Source: Legionella lansingensis
GTDB lineage: Bacteria; Pseudomonadota; Gammaproteobacteria; Legionellales; Legionellaceae
Direction: 5' to 3'
NCBI RefSeq assembly: GCF_900187355.1
Contig: NZ_LT906451.1
Span: 1,547,001 to 1,611,000 of the forward strand
Length of the DNA stretch: 64,000 nt
This document shows positions 44,201 through 53,166 of this stretch, piece after piece; position 1 is the first letter of the stretch; every line of letters begins with the position of its first letter. A model generated the notes under the pieces. That model saw only the letters and a list, made by a program, of their open reading frames with translations, was not told the origin of the DNA and ran no database searches. The translations under genes and the position numbers were made by a program.

Positions 44201-47113
44201 AATTTGCTTGCGGTAAATCCACAATTAGAATCCCTGGAAGTAACAGATCTGAAATTACAACTCGTTTCATTGCATCCAGTTAGTACTCTGGTGAAAAAAC
44301 CCAATGGCACTTATGAGTATCAGTCAATCGTCCAATCAACCGTGGTGAGTACTGTACCGTTTACTATTAATGAAAGCGGGACTGATTTTGCATTGCCTAC
44401 GCAGCAAATTGGCGACTTTGCCGTGAATATTCTGGATCAGAATAATACCGAACTAAGTCACATTAAATTCACCGTGGTGGGTGCGAGCCAACAGCCTCTT
44501 GCTAAAAATGCAGAACTAAGCGTTAAGTTAAACAAGAACGCGTATCGAGCAGGTGAAGATATTGAGCTACAAATTACGGCACCTTACACTGGAGCTGGAT
44601 TAATCACGATTGAGCGCGATAAGGTTTATGCCACTCAATGGTTTAAAACAAGCATGACCAGCTCAGTGCAACGAATTCATATTCCTGAAGATTTTCAAGG
44701 CAATGGCTATGTGAATGTGGCTTTTGTGCGTGATTGGAATTCACCTGATATTTACTTGAGCCCTCTTAGCTACAATGTCACCCCTTTCAGTGTCGATCAT
44801 GACAATCATAATATTCATATTCATTTGAGCACTCCTGAATTAGCGAGACCGGGAGAACCTTTTGTTATTAATTACAATAGCGACAAACCTGGTAAAATCA
44901 TTGTATTTGCTGTCGATGAAGGCATATTACAGGTTGCTAATTATGCAACACCAGATCCGCTTTCTTTCTTTTTCCAAAAGAGAGCATTAGAAGTCTTAAC
45001 TCAGCAAACAGTCGATCAAATTTTGCCTCAATTTATTAAAGAGCGAGAGCTTTCAGCCGTTGGTGGTGACGGTGGCGAAGAATTATTATCGAAGCATTTG
45101 AATCCGTTCAAACGCAAAACGGATTTACCGGTTGCTTATTGGTCAGGCATTATTGATACCGACGCCACACCACGCCAGCTTACCTACAATGTGCCTGACT
45201 ATTTCAATGGCACATTGCGAGTGATGGCTGTTGCTGTTGCCTCTGACTCCGTAGGTGCAGCCGAGAAAAAATCTCAAATTCGCGGAAATTTTGTTATTAA
45301 CCCCAATACTCCGACCTTTGTCGCACCAGGCGATACGTTTGAGATTACAGCAAGTGTTGCTAATAATGTTCAAGGCTCAGGTTCTAACGCGAAGGTGGCC
45401 GTAGAATTAACAACCAGCCCTTCGTTAGAAATTATTGGCGAAAGCAATGATTCCCTAACTATTCCCGAAGGCCAAGAACAAACGGTGCGGTTTAAGCTGA
45501 AAGCGAATTCGTCTTTAGGTTCCGCAAAAATGACTTTGGTTGCGCAAATGGGTGACAAATCCAGCACGATGGATTCTACGCTTAGCGTTCGACCTGCAAG
45601 CGCTTTTATTACAGATATAATCAGTGGTAGCAGCAAAGACAGCAAAAAATTGCTTGCGCCTGATCGACAGTTGTATCCTGAATACCGCACTGTCACTGCC
45701 GCTTTGTCGACGAGTCCTATGATTTTGGTTTCTGGTTTGCAGCAATACCTGACCACCTTTCCGTATGGGTGTACCGAACAACTGACAAGTAAGGCACTAC
45801 CGTTGTTGGCAATGGCCAATCAGCCTTGGTTCGCTAAAGACATAGAAGCCATTAGTGATAAGGTGATGACCACGATTCAAATGTTAGGCCAAAGGCAAAT
45901 GTCCAATGGTGGTTTCAGTTACTGGCCTGGTGGAGGAAGTAATTACAGCACTAACTTCTCCTCAGTTTACGCCATGCACTTTCTAACCGAAGCCAGAGCA
46001 CAAGGTTATATTGTACCGAATGATGTTTTCAGTGGCGGTCTTGGCTATCTTAGAGACTTAGCCGCTCAAAATCCTGCTGACTTTGATACAGCTCGCGTTC
46101 AGGCTTATGCGATTTATATTTTGACGCGAAATGAGATTGTAACGACAAACTATCTAACCAATTTGCAACTCTATTTGGATAAAGAACAACCGCAGAAATG
46201 GCAACAAGATATTACCGGGGCCTATATCGCTGCAACTTATCAATTATTAAAAAGTTTTGCGGAAGCCAATCAGCTGATTGATAAATTTAAGATAGACACC
46301 CAACCTTTATCCACTACCGATTTTTATGATAGCAATATTGCTAATGCGCAATACCTTTATTTGATTGCAAAGCATTTTCCAGAACGCTTAGCTAAAGTCG
46401 GTAATCAGGTTTTGCCACGACTGGTTTCCGCCATTAATACTGATGAAATTAATACGATTCTTTCCGCCTATATTAGTTTGGCTTTAAGTGCTTATGACCA
46501 AGCGATACCGGCAGAGGTGGCTAGCTTTTCTATCAGCGAGATACTTAGCGATAACACGGCTAAGATCTTGACAATGTCAGACAGCAGCTACGGAAAAGCG
46601 AGTATTGATGAGGATGTCAAACAAGTCAGTTTCAATAATCCCAATCAACTAACCTTTTTCTATCAACTCATACAAGCTGGTTTTGACAAGAAAGTCCCTA
46701 CAGAAGCAACAGGAAAAGGGTTAGAGATCTATAGAGAGTATCGAGACAGCAAAGACAATGTAGTGAATAGCACAACCTTGGGAAGTGAGATTGAAGTTCA
46801 TATCCAGCTACGAGCTTTGGATGATCGTTACTTAAGTAACGTTGCAATTGTTGATCTTTTGCCTGGAGGATTTGAGGTTGTGCGTGATTCAGTCCATAGT
46901 GAGAACTTGGATTATGTTGATATTCGAGAAGATCGAGTTATCTTCTTTACAAGTGCGGATTCAAGTGCCAAACAACTGGTCTATCGCATAAAAGCAACAA
47001 ATGTTGGTCATTATCAAGTTCCAGCCATCATTGCAGAATCCATGTATAATCCCGGCATCAGAGCCAATGGTGCTGCGACTACAATGGAGGTAACTACCCC
47101 CTTCCCCGAATGA
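41288..47113 (+). CDS. yfhM: Bacterial alpha-2-macroglobulin (YfhM-type, thioester-containing)
   Basis: This 1941-residue envelope protein is thought to trap foreign proteases in the periplasm, with PbpC repairing damaged peptidoglycan. The thioester motif CTEQ is present at Cys1495 (FPYGCTEQLTSK), in a helical TED domain with GGFSYWPGGGSNYSTNFSS. Upstream are many macroglobulin beta domains and the MG motif YLFSDRGIYRPGDTAHIG. The N-terminus carries two hydrophobic segments (about 9-23 and 46-62) and no lipobox, unlike the lipoprotein of E. coli. The ATG at 41288 is used rather than the TTG four codons earlier. It diverges from pbpC across a pseudogene. Confidence 0.92.
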   Translation: MNKKQLSQPFVAIGAFFALFFGRLRWTSPPWISYLRRQADARPKTFWGSFAAIVILFFAAGYGYCWYKSLPKPQLITAVITAPKITPIEDDKFVPDIVAINFGIDHSQDTASNIGNDANSEEDSESNFTPKSVAPLNQIGKEVTEGIEISPAIKGKWYWENDNRLIFTPEEDWPASQTYRIHFAKNFFAPGTKFEGYDYSFSTQPFEAKISEFSFYQDPVNPNVRQAVATINFNFPVDPTSLENKTSLIFQALKHGKLDLNAQHFKYNVTFDEHKRIAYLRSENLSLPKVSRYLALTINEGLKALKGPGKTSTSVSKNLLIPDVGNYFKVTAATASIIRNEQDRPEQVLALETSLGVTEAELKKSLHVYLLPENYPATVASEEKKNYEWQNPGEVSASILKLSTPLSMQTIPADRNFATLHSYKFNAQTPRYIYLKLDKGARGFGGFELTNDYATIIKVPEYPKEISFLHKGALLALNSEKKLSVLVRGLPSVKFDFARVLPTNVNQLITQTQGDFNNPYFINQSFNQQNISQIFSEIQPFDASDLTKQQYTALDFSKYLAASANTAGPQGLFLLQATGWDTTNNVPLDAKASRLILITDLGLVVKDNRDGSHDVFVQSITDGLPLANVNVTVLGKNGLPLLTYATDAQGRANFPALTDFIDEREPVVYLASLGSDVSFIPYNNPNRQLNYSRYDIGGVYSNYQDQHNLSAYLFSDRGIYRPGDTAHIGMIVKQTYAQPQPAGLLLEAIVSDPRGTTIRDEKFTLDSTGYASFDLGTNPTSPTGQYLINLYIVKDKHPESLLGSTSIRVAEFQPDRMRIKSSFSQGPTEGWVSPKDLTAKIQLWNLYGAPAVDRRVSGKILLAPQRVAFKKYPDYIFADPLSDPKKPSRVFTDNLADVKTNERGEAEFKLNLERFDKATYQLTFFGEGFEAEGGRSVATQSTILVSPLSYFVGYKPDGDLSYIKQNSKRCVNLLAVNPQLESLEVTDLKLQLVSLHPVSTLVKKPNGTYEYQSIVQSTVVSTVPFTINESGTDFALPTQQIGDFAVNILDQNNTELSHIKFTVVGASQQPLAKNAELSVKLNKNAYRAGEDIELQITAPYTGAGLITIERDKVYATQWFKTSMTSSVQRIHIPEDFQGNGYVNVAFVRDWNSPDIYLSPLSYNVTPFSVDHDNHNIHIHLSTPELARPGEPFVINYNSDKPGKIIVFAVDEGILQVANYATPDPLSFFFQKRALEVLTQQTVDQILPQFIKERELSAVGGDGGEELLSKHLNPFKRKTDLPVAYWSGIIDTDATPRQLTYNVPDYFNGTLRVMAVAVASDSVGAAEKKSQIRGNFVINPNTPTFVAPGDTFEITASVANNVQGSGSNAKVAVELTTSPSLEIIGESNDSLTIPEGQEQTVRFKLKANSSLGSAKMTLVAQMGDKSSTMDSTLSVRPASAFITDIISGSSKDSKKLLAPDRQLYPEYRTVTAALSTSPMILVSGLQQYLTTFPYGCTEQLTSKALPLLAMANQPWFAKDIEAISDKVMTTIQMLGQRQMSNGGFSYWPGGGSNYSTNFSSVYAMHFLTEARAQGYIVPNDVFSGGLGYLRDLAAQNPADFDTARVQAYAIYILTRNEIVTTNYLTNLQLYLDKEQPQKWQQDITGAYIAATYQLLKSFAEANQLIDKFKIDTQPLSTTDFYDSNIANAQYLYLIAKHFPERLAKVGNQVLPRLVSAINTDEINTILSAYISLALSAYDQAIPAEVASFSISEILSDNTAKILTMSDSSYGKASIDEDVKQVSFNNPNQLTFFYQLIQAGFDKKVPTEATGKGLEIYREYRDSKDNVVNSTTLGSEIEVHIQLRALDDRYLSNVAIVDLLPGGFEVVRDSVHSENLDYVDIREDRVIFFTSADSSAKQLVYRIKATNVGHYQVPAIIAESMYNPGIRANGAATTMEVTTPFPE

Positions 47114-47280
47114 CTGTCTTTGGCGTATCTTGAACTAAAATAATCCTTCAAAATACTCACATAGGCAGCTGTCAACTTTGGCCATTTTTCAATAGACCAT
47201 TGAAAGAATGAACTAAAATACAACAATAGCAATGTTCGTTACTTAATTTTAATTTATAATTTTAGCAAGAGAATGTCGCA

Positions 47281-48027
47281 ATGGATTATGTAGATCATTT
47301 TAATCAAGACTCTGCTCAATATTTATTATTTAGGCCGACTTATCCTGATGATTTATATCGTTATCTTACAAAACTTATTGAAAATGGATGTGTATGGGAC
47401 TGTGCAACTGGTAATGGTCAAGCTGCTTTGGCATTAGCTAATTATTTTTCAACAGTTATTGCTACTGATATTAATCCGCAGCCTTTAAAATTTGCAGCAA
47501 ATCATCCAAATATTCAATACATTTGTTGTCCGGCTGAGAATACACCTTTACAAGACAATTCAATGGATTTAATTACCGTAGCGCAAGCGCTGCATTGGTT
47601 CAACTTTGAGTTGTTTTATCAAGAGGTTAGGCGTGTTGCAAAGCCTTCAGCTTATATGGCTGCTTGGTGTTATACCTTAGGAAAATTTCATTTACCTATT
47701 GATGAAGTAATCGGAGAGCTTTATTACCGCATATTAGGCAATAAATATTGGCCAAAAGAGCGGCATTATGTTGATGATGCTTATACTACTATTCCATTTC
47801 CATTTACGCGAGAACCAACTCCTTCTTTTTTTATAGAAAAAGACATGAATTTAAATCAATTAGTTGGCTATCTAAAAACATGGTCTGCAGTTAAAGAATA
47901 TCAATTACACAATCAAGAAGATCCAATACAATTAATTATCAATAAATTGCAGGATTCATGGGGGGAGCCAAATTTAAAACACACTATAAACTGGCCGCTG
48001 CATTTACTTGTTGGAAAAATAAATTAG
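47281..48027 (+). CDS. Class I SAM-dependent methyltransferase
   Basis: The 248-residue enzyme opens with YVDHFNQDSAQYLLFRPTYP and has the SAM-binding motif VWDCATGNGQAALALA, with the acidic residue in ATDINPQPL. It resembles the broad methyltransferase_11 group, including a histone-methyltransferase-like DUF found in Legionella and fungi. VAQALHWFNFELFYQEVRRV is the region after motif III. Substrate unknown. It is monocistronic after yfhM and convergent with the next gene, 12 bp away. Confidence 0.82.
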   Translation: MDYVDHFNQDSAQYLLFRPTYPDDLYRYLTKLIENGCVWDCATGNGQAALALANYFSTVIATDINPQPLKFAANHPNIQYICCPAENTPLQDNSMDLITVAQALHWFNFELFYQEVRRVAKPSAYMAAWCYTLGKFHLPIDEVIGELYYRILGNKYWPKERHYVDDAYTTIPFPFTREPTPSFFIEKDMNLNQLVGYLKTWSAVKEYQLHNQEDPIQLIINKLQDSWGEPNLKHTINWPLHLLVGKIN

Positions 48028-48039
48028 TAACCATTACTA

Positions 48040-50211
48040 CTAGTCAACAAGATCACACTGCCCTTTTCCATTGGGGCTCCAACGGGCTTGGATTGTATGA
48101 ACAGATAGACAGCTATCATCCTTACATATGTTGATTGCTGGTATGACTTGACAAGCATTAGCCCAACCGCTTTTAATCATTATCCCTTCTGCTCCTTTTG
48201 GCAGAGTAGCTATTCCTCTATTTAAGGAAGTACTGCCTGCAACAATCCAATTGATTTGAGAACCATCCAGGTTATAACTGATAACCAGTTTTTTAACAGG
48301 CTCTAAATCACCTCGGGTGTAAGCCACTCGGACTGTTCTGGGTAAAGCATTTCCTTCGGGTTCATTGTTATCATCCAAAATATCTATCCTCAAAGGTATG
48401 GGATAATCCTCACCCTCAAACTTGCCTGTATATTGAAAGGGATTAAAGATAAATCTCGTAATTAAAACCCAAGACGTAGCGCTTGTGCTAGCTAGGGTGT
48501 TCGCATTCCAGAGGAAAGGAAGATCCAAACGTCTGCTGGCATAAAGATAAGCCAAACCCGCTTGTTTGGGTAATTCAATATAAAACTCTGACGGTGTAGC
48601 ACCAACAAAGCCAGCAGCTAAATATTGATCAGAGCGTAAGCTAACAATGTTGTCCTGTAAACTGCGTAAATCTTTTTCTAACTCTTGGGTATCCATTCCA
48701 AGTGCCGAGTAGTGATTAATCATGGATCGCAGTGTGTTAATGGCACTAGCGGTATTATCAGCAGACATAACATCTTCGGGTTCTATATCGGTATGATTAT
48801 TCAAGGTGTAACCAACACCCCATAATTCGCTATCCTGAAAATACCCTCCGTGATTACGCACAATTCTCCATATATTAAGAGCGGTACCTTCTCCAAACCA
48901 TTTATCCACCGTTTCCACTCCGAGAGCAGAAATGCCCCAAAGATTAACATCAACGGCCATACTGGTTAGATCTTCTGAGATATCAGGCATCCAATCGTCT
49001 GGTGAAGAGGGAATATTAATCGAACCTTGCGTATAAAATACCCCTTTTTGTCTATCGAACGATCCGTTGTAAAGAAAGCTCAGTAATCCGTGTGTCTGAT
49101 AACCGTTTACCGTGATACCTCCATTTAGCATGATATCAATATGATGCAGAGCACCAGTTACTTCCGTTGTTTGTTGCGTGTTTTCTAATATACCTCGTAA
49201 AATTTGTAAACCCGCTAATACCGAAAAATTATCTTCTAGAGAAACCTCTCCTGGAGGAATGGGCCCTTGACCATCTTGCACACCTCCTGGTGCGTAATAA
49301 AAAGCACCTGTTCCTGTCTGCATTGCTGAGAAGGCGAAAAGACTATTTATTGCATTCTGCAGAGCTGCTGAATCGATGGGGATCTTACCTTCGGTAAACA
49401 CATACTCTGCTTGTAAAGGGCCAATTAATTGCGCCCAAGCATTCTCACCTGTAAGCGGTTTCCAATCCGACCAGGTGGTAACAAATTTAAAAAAGTCAGG
49501 ATTATGGCCTTCGGGGTCGTTTCTTGCCAACACAAAAGGATCGTAATCCCAGCTGAAGAATTGCTGGTATGGTCCTCCAAAAAACGGATCTTTGTTGTAG
49601 TAATTGGTGGCCAGCAAGCGAAAGGTAAAGGCTTTAAGCGGATCAACAATTGAAACCTGATATCCATATTTAAAAATCGGAGATGTGGCTCGATTTGCCG
49701 GATTTGAAATGGAAGCCAATTCATTTGCGACCAAGTTTCTTACTGTGGTTGTACTTAAATAATCATTTTTAGAAGCCAATGCCAAAGCAATTTGCCAAAC
49801 GGCCGCATGATAAATATCGGTCCCATATTTTATGTTTGTTCGCTCAATTTGTGCTTGCGCCTGGAACCATTGCTGCACCGTACCTTCTTTCGGCGGCAAG
49901 CCTTGGCCTAAAATAACATAAGGGCTAGTCAAAAATGGGTAAGGATTGCTATATAAAGTATCTATTACTCTACATGTATCATCAGTAGAACATATAAAGT
50001 CTCCAAAGTATCTTGCTACGTCTTCAGTTGTACCCACATAAAAGCTCAGAGGAATGGATAGAGCATCTTTGCTAAGTGTAAGAATTTGGCTGGAAGTAAG
50101 AAAACGAATCAGTTCCTTAATTTCTCTATCGGTGTTTTTCGCGGCAAGAGCAAGATTTAAATTATTTAACAACAATCCTATGGCCACCAAGATCGCCGTG
50201 TATTTTCTCAT
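48040..50211 (-). CDS. Large exported hypothetical protein (723 residues)
   Basis: A clean signal peptide (MRKYTAILVAIGLLLNNLNLALAA) precedes a large, Trp/Tyr-rich mature protein with helical segments and acidic loops. Phrases such as GAFYYAPGGVQDGQGPIPPG, DVNLWGISALGVE and GGYFQDSELWGVGYTL recall toroidal (alpha/alpha)6 domains of glycan-active proteins. That is an impression of fold only. Eight or so cysteines sit mostly at the ends (CSTDDTC, CQVIPAINICKDDSC). No catalytic motif is recognised, and a role in envelope or secreted polysaccharide processing is speculative. Confidence 0.7.
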   Translation of the reverse strand: MRKYTAILVAIGLLLNNLNLALAAKNTDREIKELIRFLTSSQILTLSKDALSIPLSFYVGTTEDVARYFGDFICSTDDTCRVIDTLYSNPYPFLTSPYVILGQGLPPKEGTVQQWFQAQAQIERTNIKYGTDIYHAAVWQIALALASKNDYLSTTTVRNLVANELASISNPANRATSPIFKYGYQVSIVDPLKAFTFRLLATNYYNKDPFFGGPYQQFFSWDYDPFVLARNDPEGHNPDFFKFVTTWSDWKPLTGENAWAQLIGPLQAEYVFTEGKIPIDSAALQNAINSLFAFSAMQTGTGAFYYAPGGVQDGQGPIPPGEVSLEDNFSVLAGLQILRGILENTQQTTEVTGALHHIDIMLNGGITVNGYQTHGLLSFLYNGSFDRQKGVFYTQGSINIPSSPDDWMPDISEDLTSMAVDVNLWGISALGVETVDKWFGEGTALNIWRIVRNHGGYFQDSELWGVGYTLNNHTDIEPEDVMSADNTASAINTLRSMINHYSALGMDTQELEKDLRSLQDNIVSLRSDQYLAAGFVGATPSEFYIELPKQAGLAYLYASRRLDLPFLWNANTLASTSATSWVLITRFIFNPFQYTGKFEGEDYPIPLRIDILDDNNEPEGNALPRTVRVAYTRGDLEPVKKLVISYNLDGSQINWIVAGSTSLNRGIATLPKGAEGIMIKSGWANACQVIPAINICKDDSCLSVHTIQARWSPNGKGQCDLVD

Positions 50212-50364
50212 TTATTCGTCCCTGATAGCGTCATCTAGAGAAAAAGCTTGCACATTACTAGCGTATGCTATTTTTGCAGAATCTGCACTGTATTCCTCTT
50301 TGTTGACCTCTAAATAATAAGATGGCAGTATAAAGATGACTTAATTTTACTCAAGGACGAAGCC

Positions 50365-52251
50365 ATGTCATGGGCAGAGGGATCCAAATCAGCATTTATA
50401 AAAGAACTAAACACTCAAAAAATCCGCTACAACATCAAAACCTGGAAAAACTACATGGAAAATGTACAAAGACCTGGAGCGATTGTTGTAGAGATTGATG
50501 ATGAAGCGCAAGTGCAAGAAGTGGTGCGAGCAGTCAAAAAACAAAATGAGCAGCATCCTGATCATAAAATAACCGTGCGCGCCACTGCAGGATGGGAAGA
50601 CGCACAAAGCTCCTGGGGTTGTTTTCCTTGGGCCAAAACACAAGAACACCGGTATAATGAGTCGTTTTCTTTTTCAGAAGGCTCCTCGGCTGACGTGATT
50701 ATCCGTTTTAGTAAAAAATATCAATCAGTGAAAAAGTTAGGCACCCTGCCTCCTAAATCTACCCTTTCTAAAAATCCTCTAGATAAACTACCGGCTTATG
50801 AAGTGTGCGTTAAAGCTGGCGTACAAATAGCAACACTTGCACAAAAATTGCGAGAACTGGGGGCTTCATTAAGGAGCATCAGTATGCTTTCCTGGGCGAG
50901 TTTCATCGGCTTGATCGCGACTGGTGGAAATGGAACGGGATATGATGAAGGATCTGTCAGTGATCAGGTTATCAGCTTAAGGGTCTGTGATCACAATGGT
51001 GAAATTCGTGAAATTACTCGTGAACACAAAGATTTTGCCACGTTGTGTAGCGCTCATTCTGGGGCGTTAGGAATAGTCTTAAGCGCGAATATTAGAGCCG
51101 TTGAAGCCTTTAACCTGCAAGAAACCGTTTATAATTTTGATGACGTTAAAGAAATGGGCCCGCATCTGGGAGCTCTATTGAATGAGAATCAATATTTCAC
51201 CTTAATAGGCGTACCAAATCCTGTTGGTGATGTAGATGGCATTGCTAAATGGCAAATTCGATTATGGAATTATTCAGAGGCAGAAAGAACCAAGGTACAA
51301 GATCCTCCTTACGAAGCTGATGCGCGTTCGCTGGCGCAAGAATTAAGCGTAAGGGTCGGCGATTCAATTCAGGAATTTTTGTTAGACCCCAAACTCAAAA
51401 AATTAATGCCATTTTATCTCTTATTATCCGCAGCAATCATTACTGGCACTCGCGGTACAGAACCTATCATTGACCACGAGAATAATATCACCCATTACCA
51501 GGCTGCTTTCCCAAAAGCCATGCGCGATGTGAGTTATTTATTGCCAGTCAAGGATAATGAGGCGGGACCTCTACTCGCTGCTGTTCTGCAAAAAATTGAT
51601 GAGTTAGTTAAGGCCGCAGGAAAACACGGGGAATACCCTATCACCTATGCGGTCTATACGCGTTACATTAAGGGAACAAATGGCGGTCTTTCCCCCACCG
51701 CGACTGATTCCGAGGATGAACACGTACTGGTACTTGATATAGTAACCAACCCAGATGCTCCGGGTATTGAAAAATTTGAGAAAGAGTTATTAGCTTATTT
51801 TTCTGAGATTAATATTAAACCCCGTTTTCATTTAGGTAAAAACTTTCCCGCTGGCATCGAAAGTTATGCTGATTTCTTAAATCCTGAAGCCCTTGCAGAG
51901 CATAGGAGAGCCTTGGAAAGATGGTACGGCACAGAAGAACAATTAAAAGCAAGCCCTTTTATTACGCCTTATTTTGAACAGATGCTGCAAATGGAACCAG
52001 CTCTTAAGCAGCAGCTAGAATCAATGCCGCTGAAAACCGTTAGTAAATTCGAGGTCCAAGAAAAAGAACACTCTCATGAAGAATGTGCTGCATTCCTAGA
52101 GCATTTGATTACAGCCATGCAAAGCCTGCCCTTGAACAATAAAAAAACCAGAGAGTTGAAAGAGAGTTTTGTAACTCAATGTAAAGAAACACTTGCCTCA
52201 ATCAAGGGACAAAAAGAACACCAGGAAGTCAATTCTTGTGTATTGGTTTAA
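50365..52251 (+). CDS. FAD-dependent oxidase with C-terminal CaaX-like motif
   Basis: The 628-residue flavoprotein has a PCMH-type FAD domain (IVVEIDDEAQVQEVVRAVKK, ITVRATAGWEDAQSS, YEVCVKAGVQIATLAQKLRE, SWASFIGLIATGGNGTGYDEGSVSDQVISLRV), as in aldonolactone and related sugar oxidases. A substrate domain of about 350 residues follows. No signal peptide is present. The last residues are NSCVLV, where Cys625-Val-Leu-Val is a textbook CaaX box, the signal for host farnesyl- or geranylgeranyltransferase. Several Legionella effectors use such lipidation. A decayed duplicate of this 3' end at 55322 keeps CVLI. Confidence 0.85.
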   Translation: MSWAEGSKSAFIKELNTQKIRYNIKTWKNYMENVQRPGAIVVEIDDEAQVQEVVRAVKKQNEQHPDHKITVRATAGWEDAQSSWGCFPWAKTQEHRYNESFSFSEGSSADVIIRFSKKYQSVKKLGTLPPKSTLSKNPLDKLPAYEVCVKAGVQIATLAQKLRELGASLRSISMLSWASFIGLIATGGNGTGYDEGSVSDQVISLRVCDHNGEIREITREHKDFATLCSAHSGALGIVLSANIRAVEAFNLQETVYNFDDVKEMGPHLGALLNENQYFTLIGVPNPVGDVDGIAKWQIRLWNYSEAERTKVQDPPYEADARSLAQELSVRVGDSIQEFLLDPKLKKLMPFYLLLSAAIITGTRGTEPIIDHENNITHYQAAFPKAMRDVSYLLPVKDNEAGPLLAAVLQKIDELVKAAGKHGEYPITYAVYTRYIKGTNGGLSPTATDSEDEHVLVLDIVTNPDAPGIEKFEKELLAYFSEINIKPRFHLGKNFPAGIESYADFLNPEALAEHRRALERWYGTEEQLKASPFITPYFEQMLQMEPALKQQLESMPLKTVSKFEVQEKEHSHEECAAFLEHLITAMQSLPLNNKKTRELKESFVTQCKETLASIKGQKEHQEVNSCVLV

Positions 52252-52311
52252 GGATTCCCGTTAATCGAATCCCCGATAGCCTTAAGTTTTTCTTGACACA
52301 CGGAAACCTCG

Positions 52312-52454
52312 ACGTACCGCTCCCGGACTCGATCCGGGATCAGTCCGTGGTATCCAGAGGTACGGAGTGAGATGTCTGCATTCTACTGGATGCTGCGGAC
52401 AAGCCGCAGCACGTCGGCAGTTTGGGATGTCTAATTGGAAGATCGATGCCGCGG
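52312..52454. repeat. REP-like palindrome cluster before pcm
   Basis: TCCCGGACTCGATCCGGGA is near-palindromic. TGCTGCGGACAAGCCGCAGCA (52391-52411, 21 bases) forms a perfect 8-bp stem; its core GCGGACAAGCCGC relates to the repeats at 5840 and 15467. The end segment ATTGGAAGATCGATGCCGCG recurs inverted near 5889. The 250-bp gap between the oxidase and pcm contains little else. Confidence 0.65.
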
Positions 52455-52501
52455 GGATTCGTTGGTGCATTTGACAAGTCACTATATGAGACAACCACAA
52501 T

Positions 52502-53128
52502 ATGCTAACACCTGATGATCTTATCCAAATTCTCCGAAGTAAAGGAATTCATTCCGAAAACGTTTTAACAGCAATACGACATACACCACGCCATTTATTT
52601 ATCAATCCCGAAGATCATGCAGTTGCTTATGAAGATCATCCTTTATCCATCGGCTATGACCAAGTGATAACTCAACCTTACCTCGTTGCACGTATGACAG
52701 AAGAAATTATGAAAGGTAAAAATGTAAAAAAAGTATTAGAAATTGGAACAGGATCAGGCTATCAAGCGGCTGTTTTAGCCCAACTTGTCGATCAGGTGTA
52801 CAGCATCGAAAGAATCAAGGCCCTGTATACAACAGCAAAATTACGATTTAAGAAATTAAAAATACTTAATGTGAAATTAGCTTATGGTGATGGCAGCAAT
52901 GGTTGGCCTGAATATGCACCATTTAATGGCATTATTGTAACAGCAGCGATAGATGAACCTCCCACTTCTTTACTTGAACAATTAGCAGATGGTGGAAGAA
53001 TGGTTATTCCATTGGGAGACCGTTATCTGCAAAGATTGTATACCATTGTTCGTCAGGGCAATAATTATGAGCAGCATGCCATGGATTCTGTGTCATTTGT
53101 GCCATTGTTGCCTGGAGAAAGGACATAA
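52502..53128 (+). CDS. pcm: Protein-L-isoaspartate O-methyltransferase family
   Basis: The 208-residue enzyme methylates isoaspartyl residues in damaged proteins so that they can revert to aspartate. PRHLFINPEDHAVAYEDHPLSIG and the catalytic QVITQPYLVARM precede the SAM motif VLEIGTGSGYQAAVLA and the closing LADGGRMVIPLGDRYLQRL. Its position between effector-type genes, and the presence of a broken second copy at 55517, make a specialised copy possible in addition to housekeeping repair. Confidence 0.9.
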   Translation: MLTPDDLIQILRSKGIHSENVLTAIRHTPRHLFINPEDHAVAYEDHPLSIGYDQVITQPYLVARMTEEIMKGKNVKKVLEIGTGSGYQAAVLAQLVDQVYSIERIKALYTTAKLRFKKLKILNVKLAYGDGSNGWPEYAPFNGIIVTAAIDEPPTSLLEQLADGGRMVIPLGDRYLQRLYTIVRQGNNYEQHAMDSVSFVPLLPGERT

Positions 53129-53131
53129 AGC

Positions 53132-53166
53132 ACATCTAAGCCTATCAAGGCTTAGATGTATTTTTT
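53132..53166. terminator. Strong terminator after pcm, overlapping the glycosyltransferase 3' end
   Basis: ACATCTAAGCC and GGCTTAGATGT form an 11-bp stem over a TATCAA loop, followed by A and T6. It is a classical rho-independent terminator for pcm. The loop and right arm also contain the stop and last codons of the glycosyltransferase gene on the other strand. Confidence 0.85.

Noticed and set aside
42000..46000. Antisense frames within the alpha-2-macroglobulin gene
   Set aside because: The main frame is continuous and conserved; the antisense frames have no starts with ribosome binding sites.
47281..48027. Could this methyltransferase be the missing bioC?
   Set aside because: It lacks BioC-specific sequence and is far from the bio operon; it fits the general methyltransferase_11 group better.
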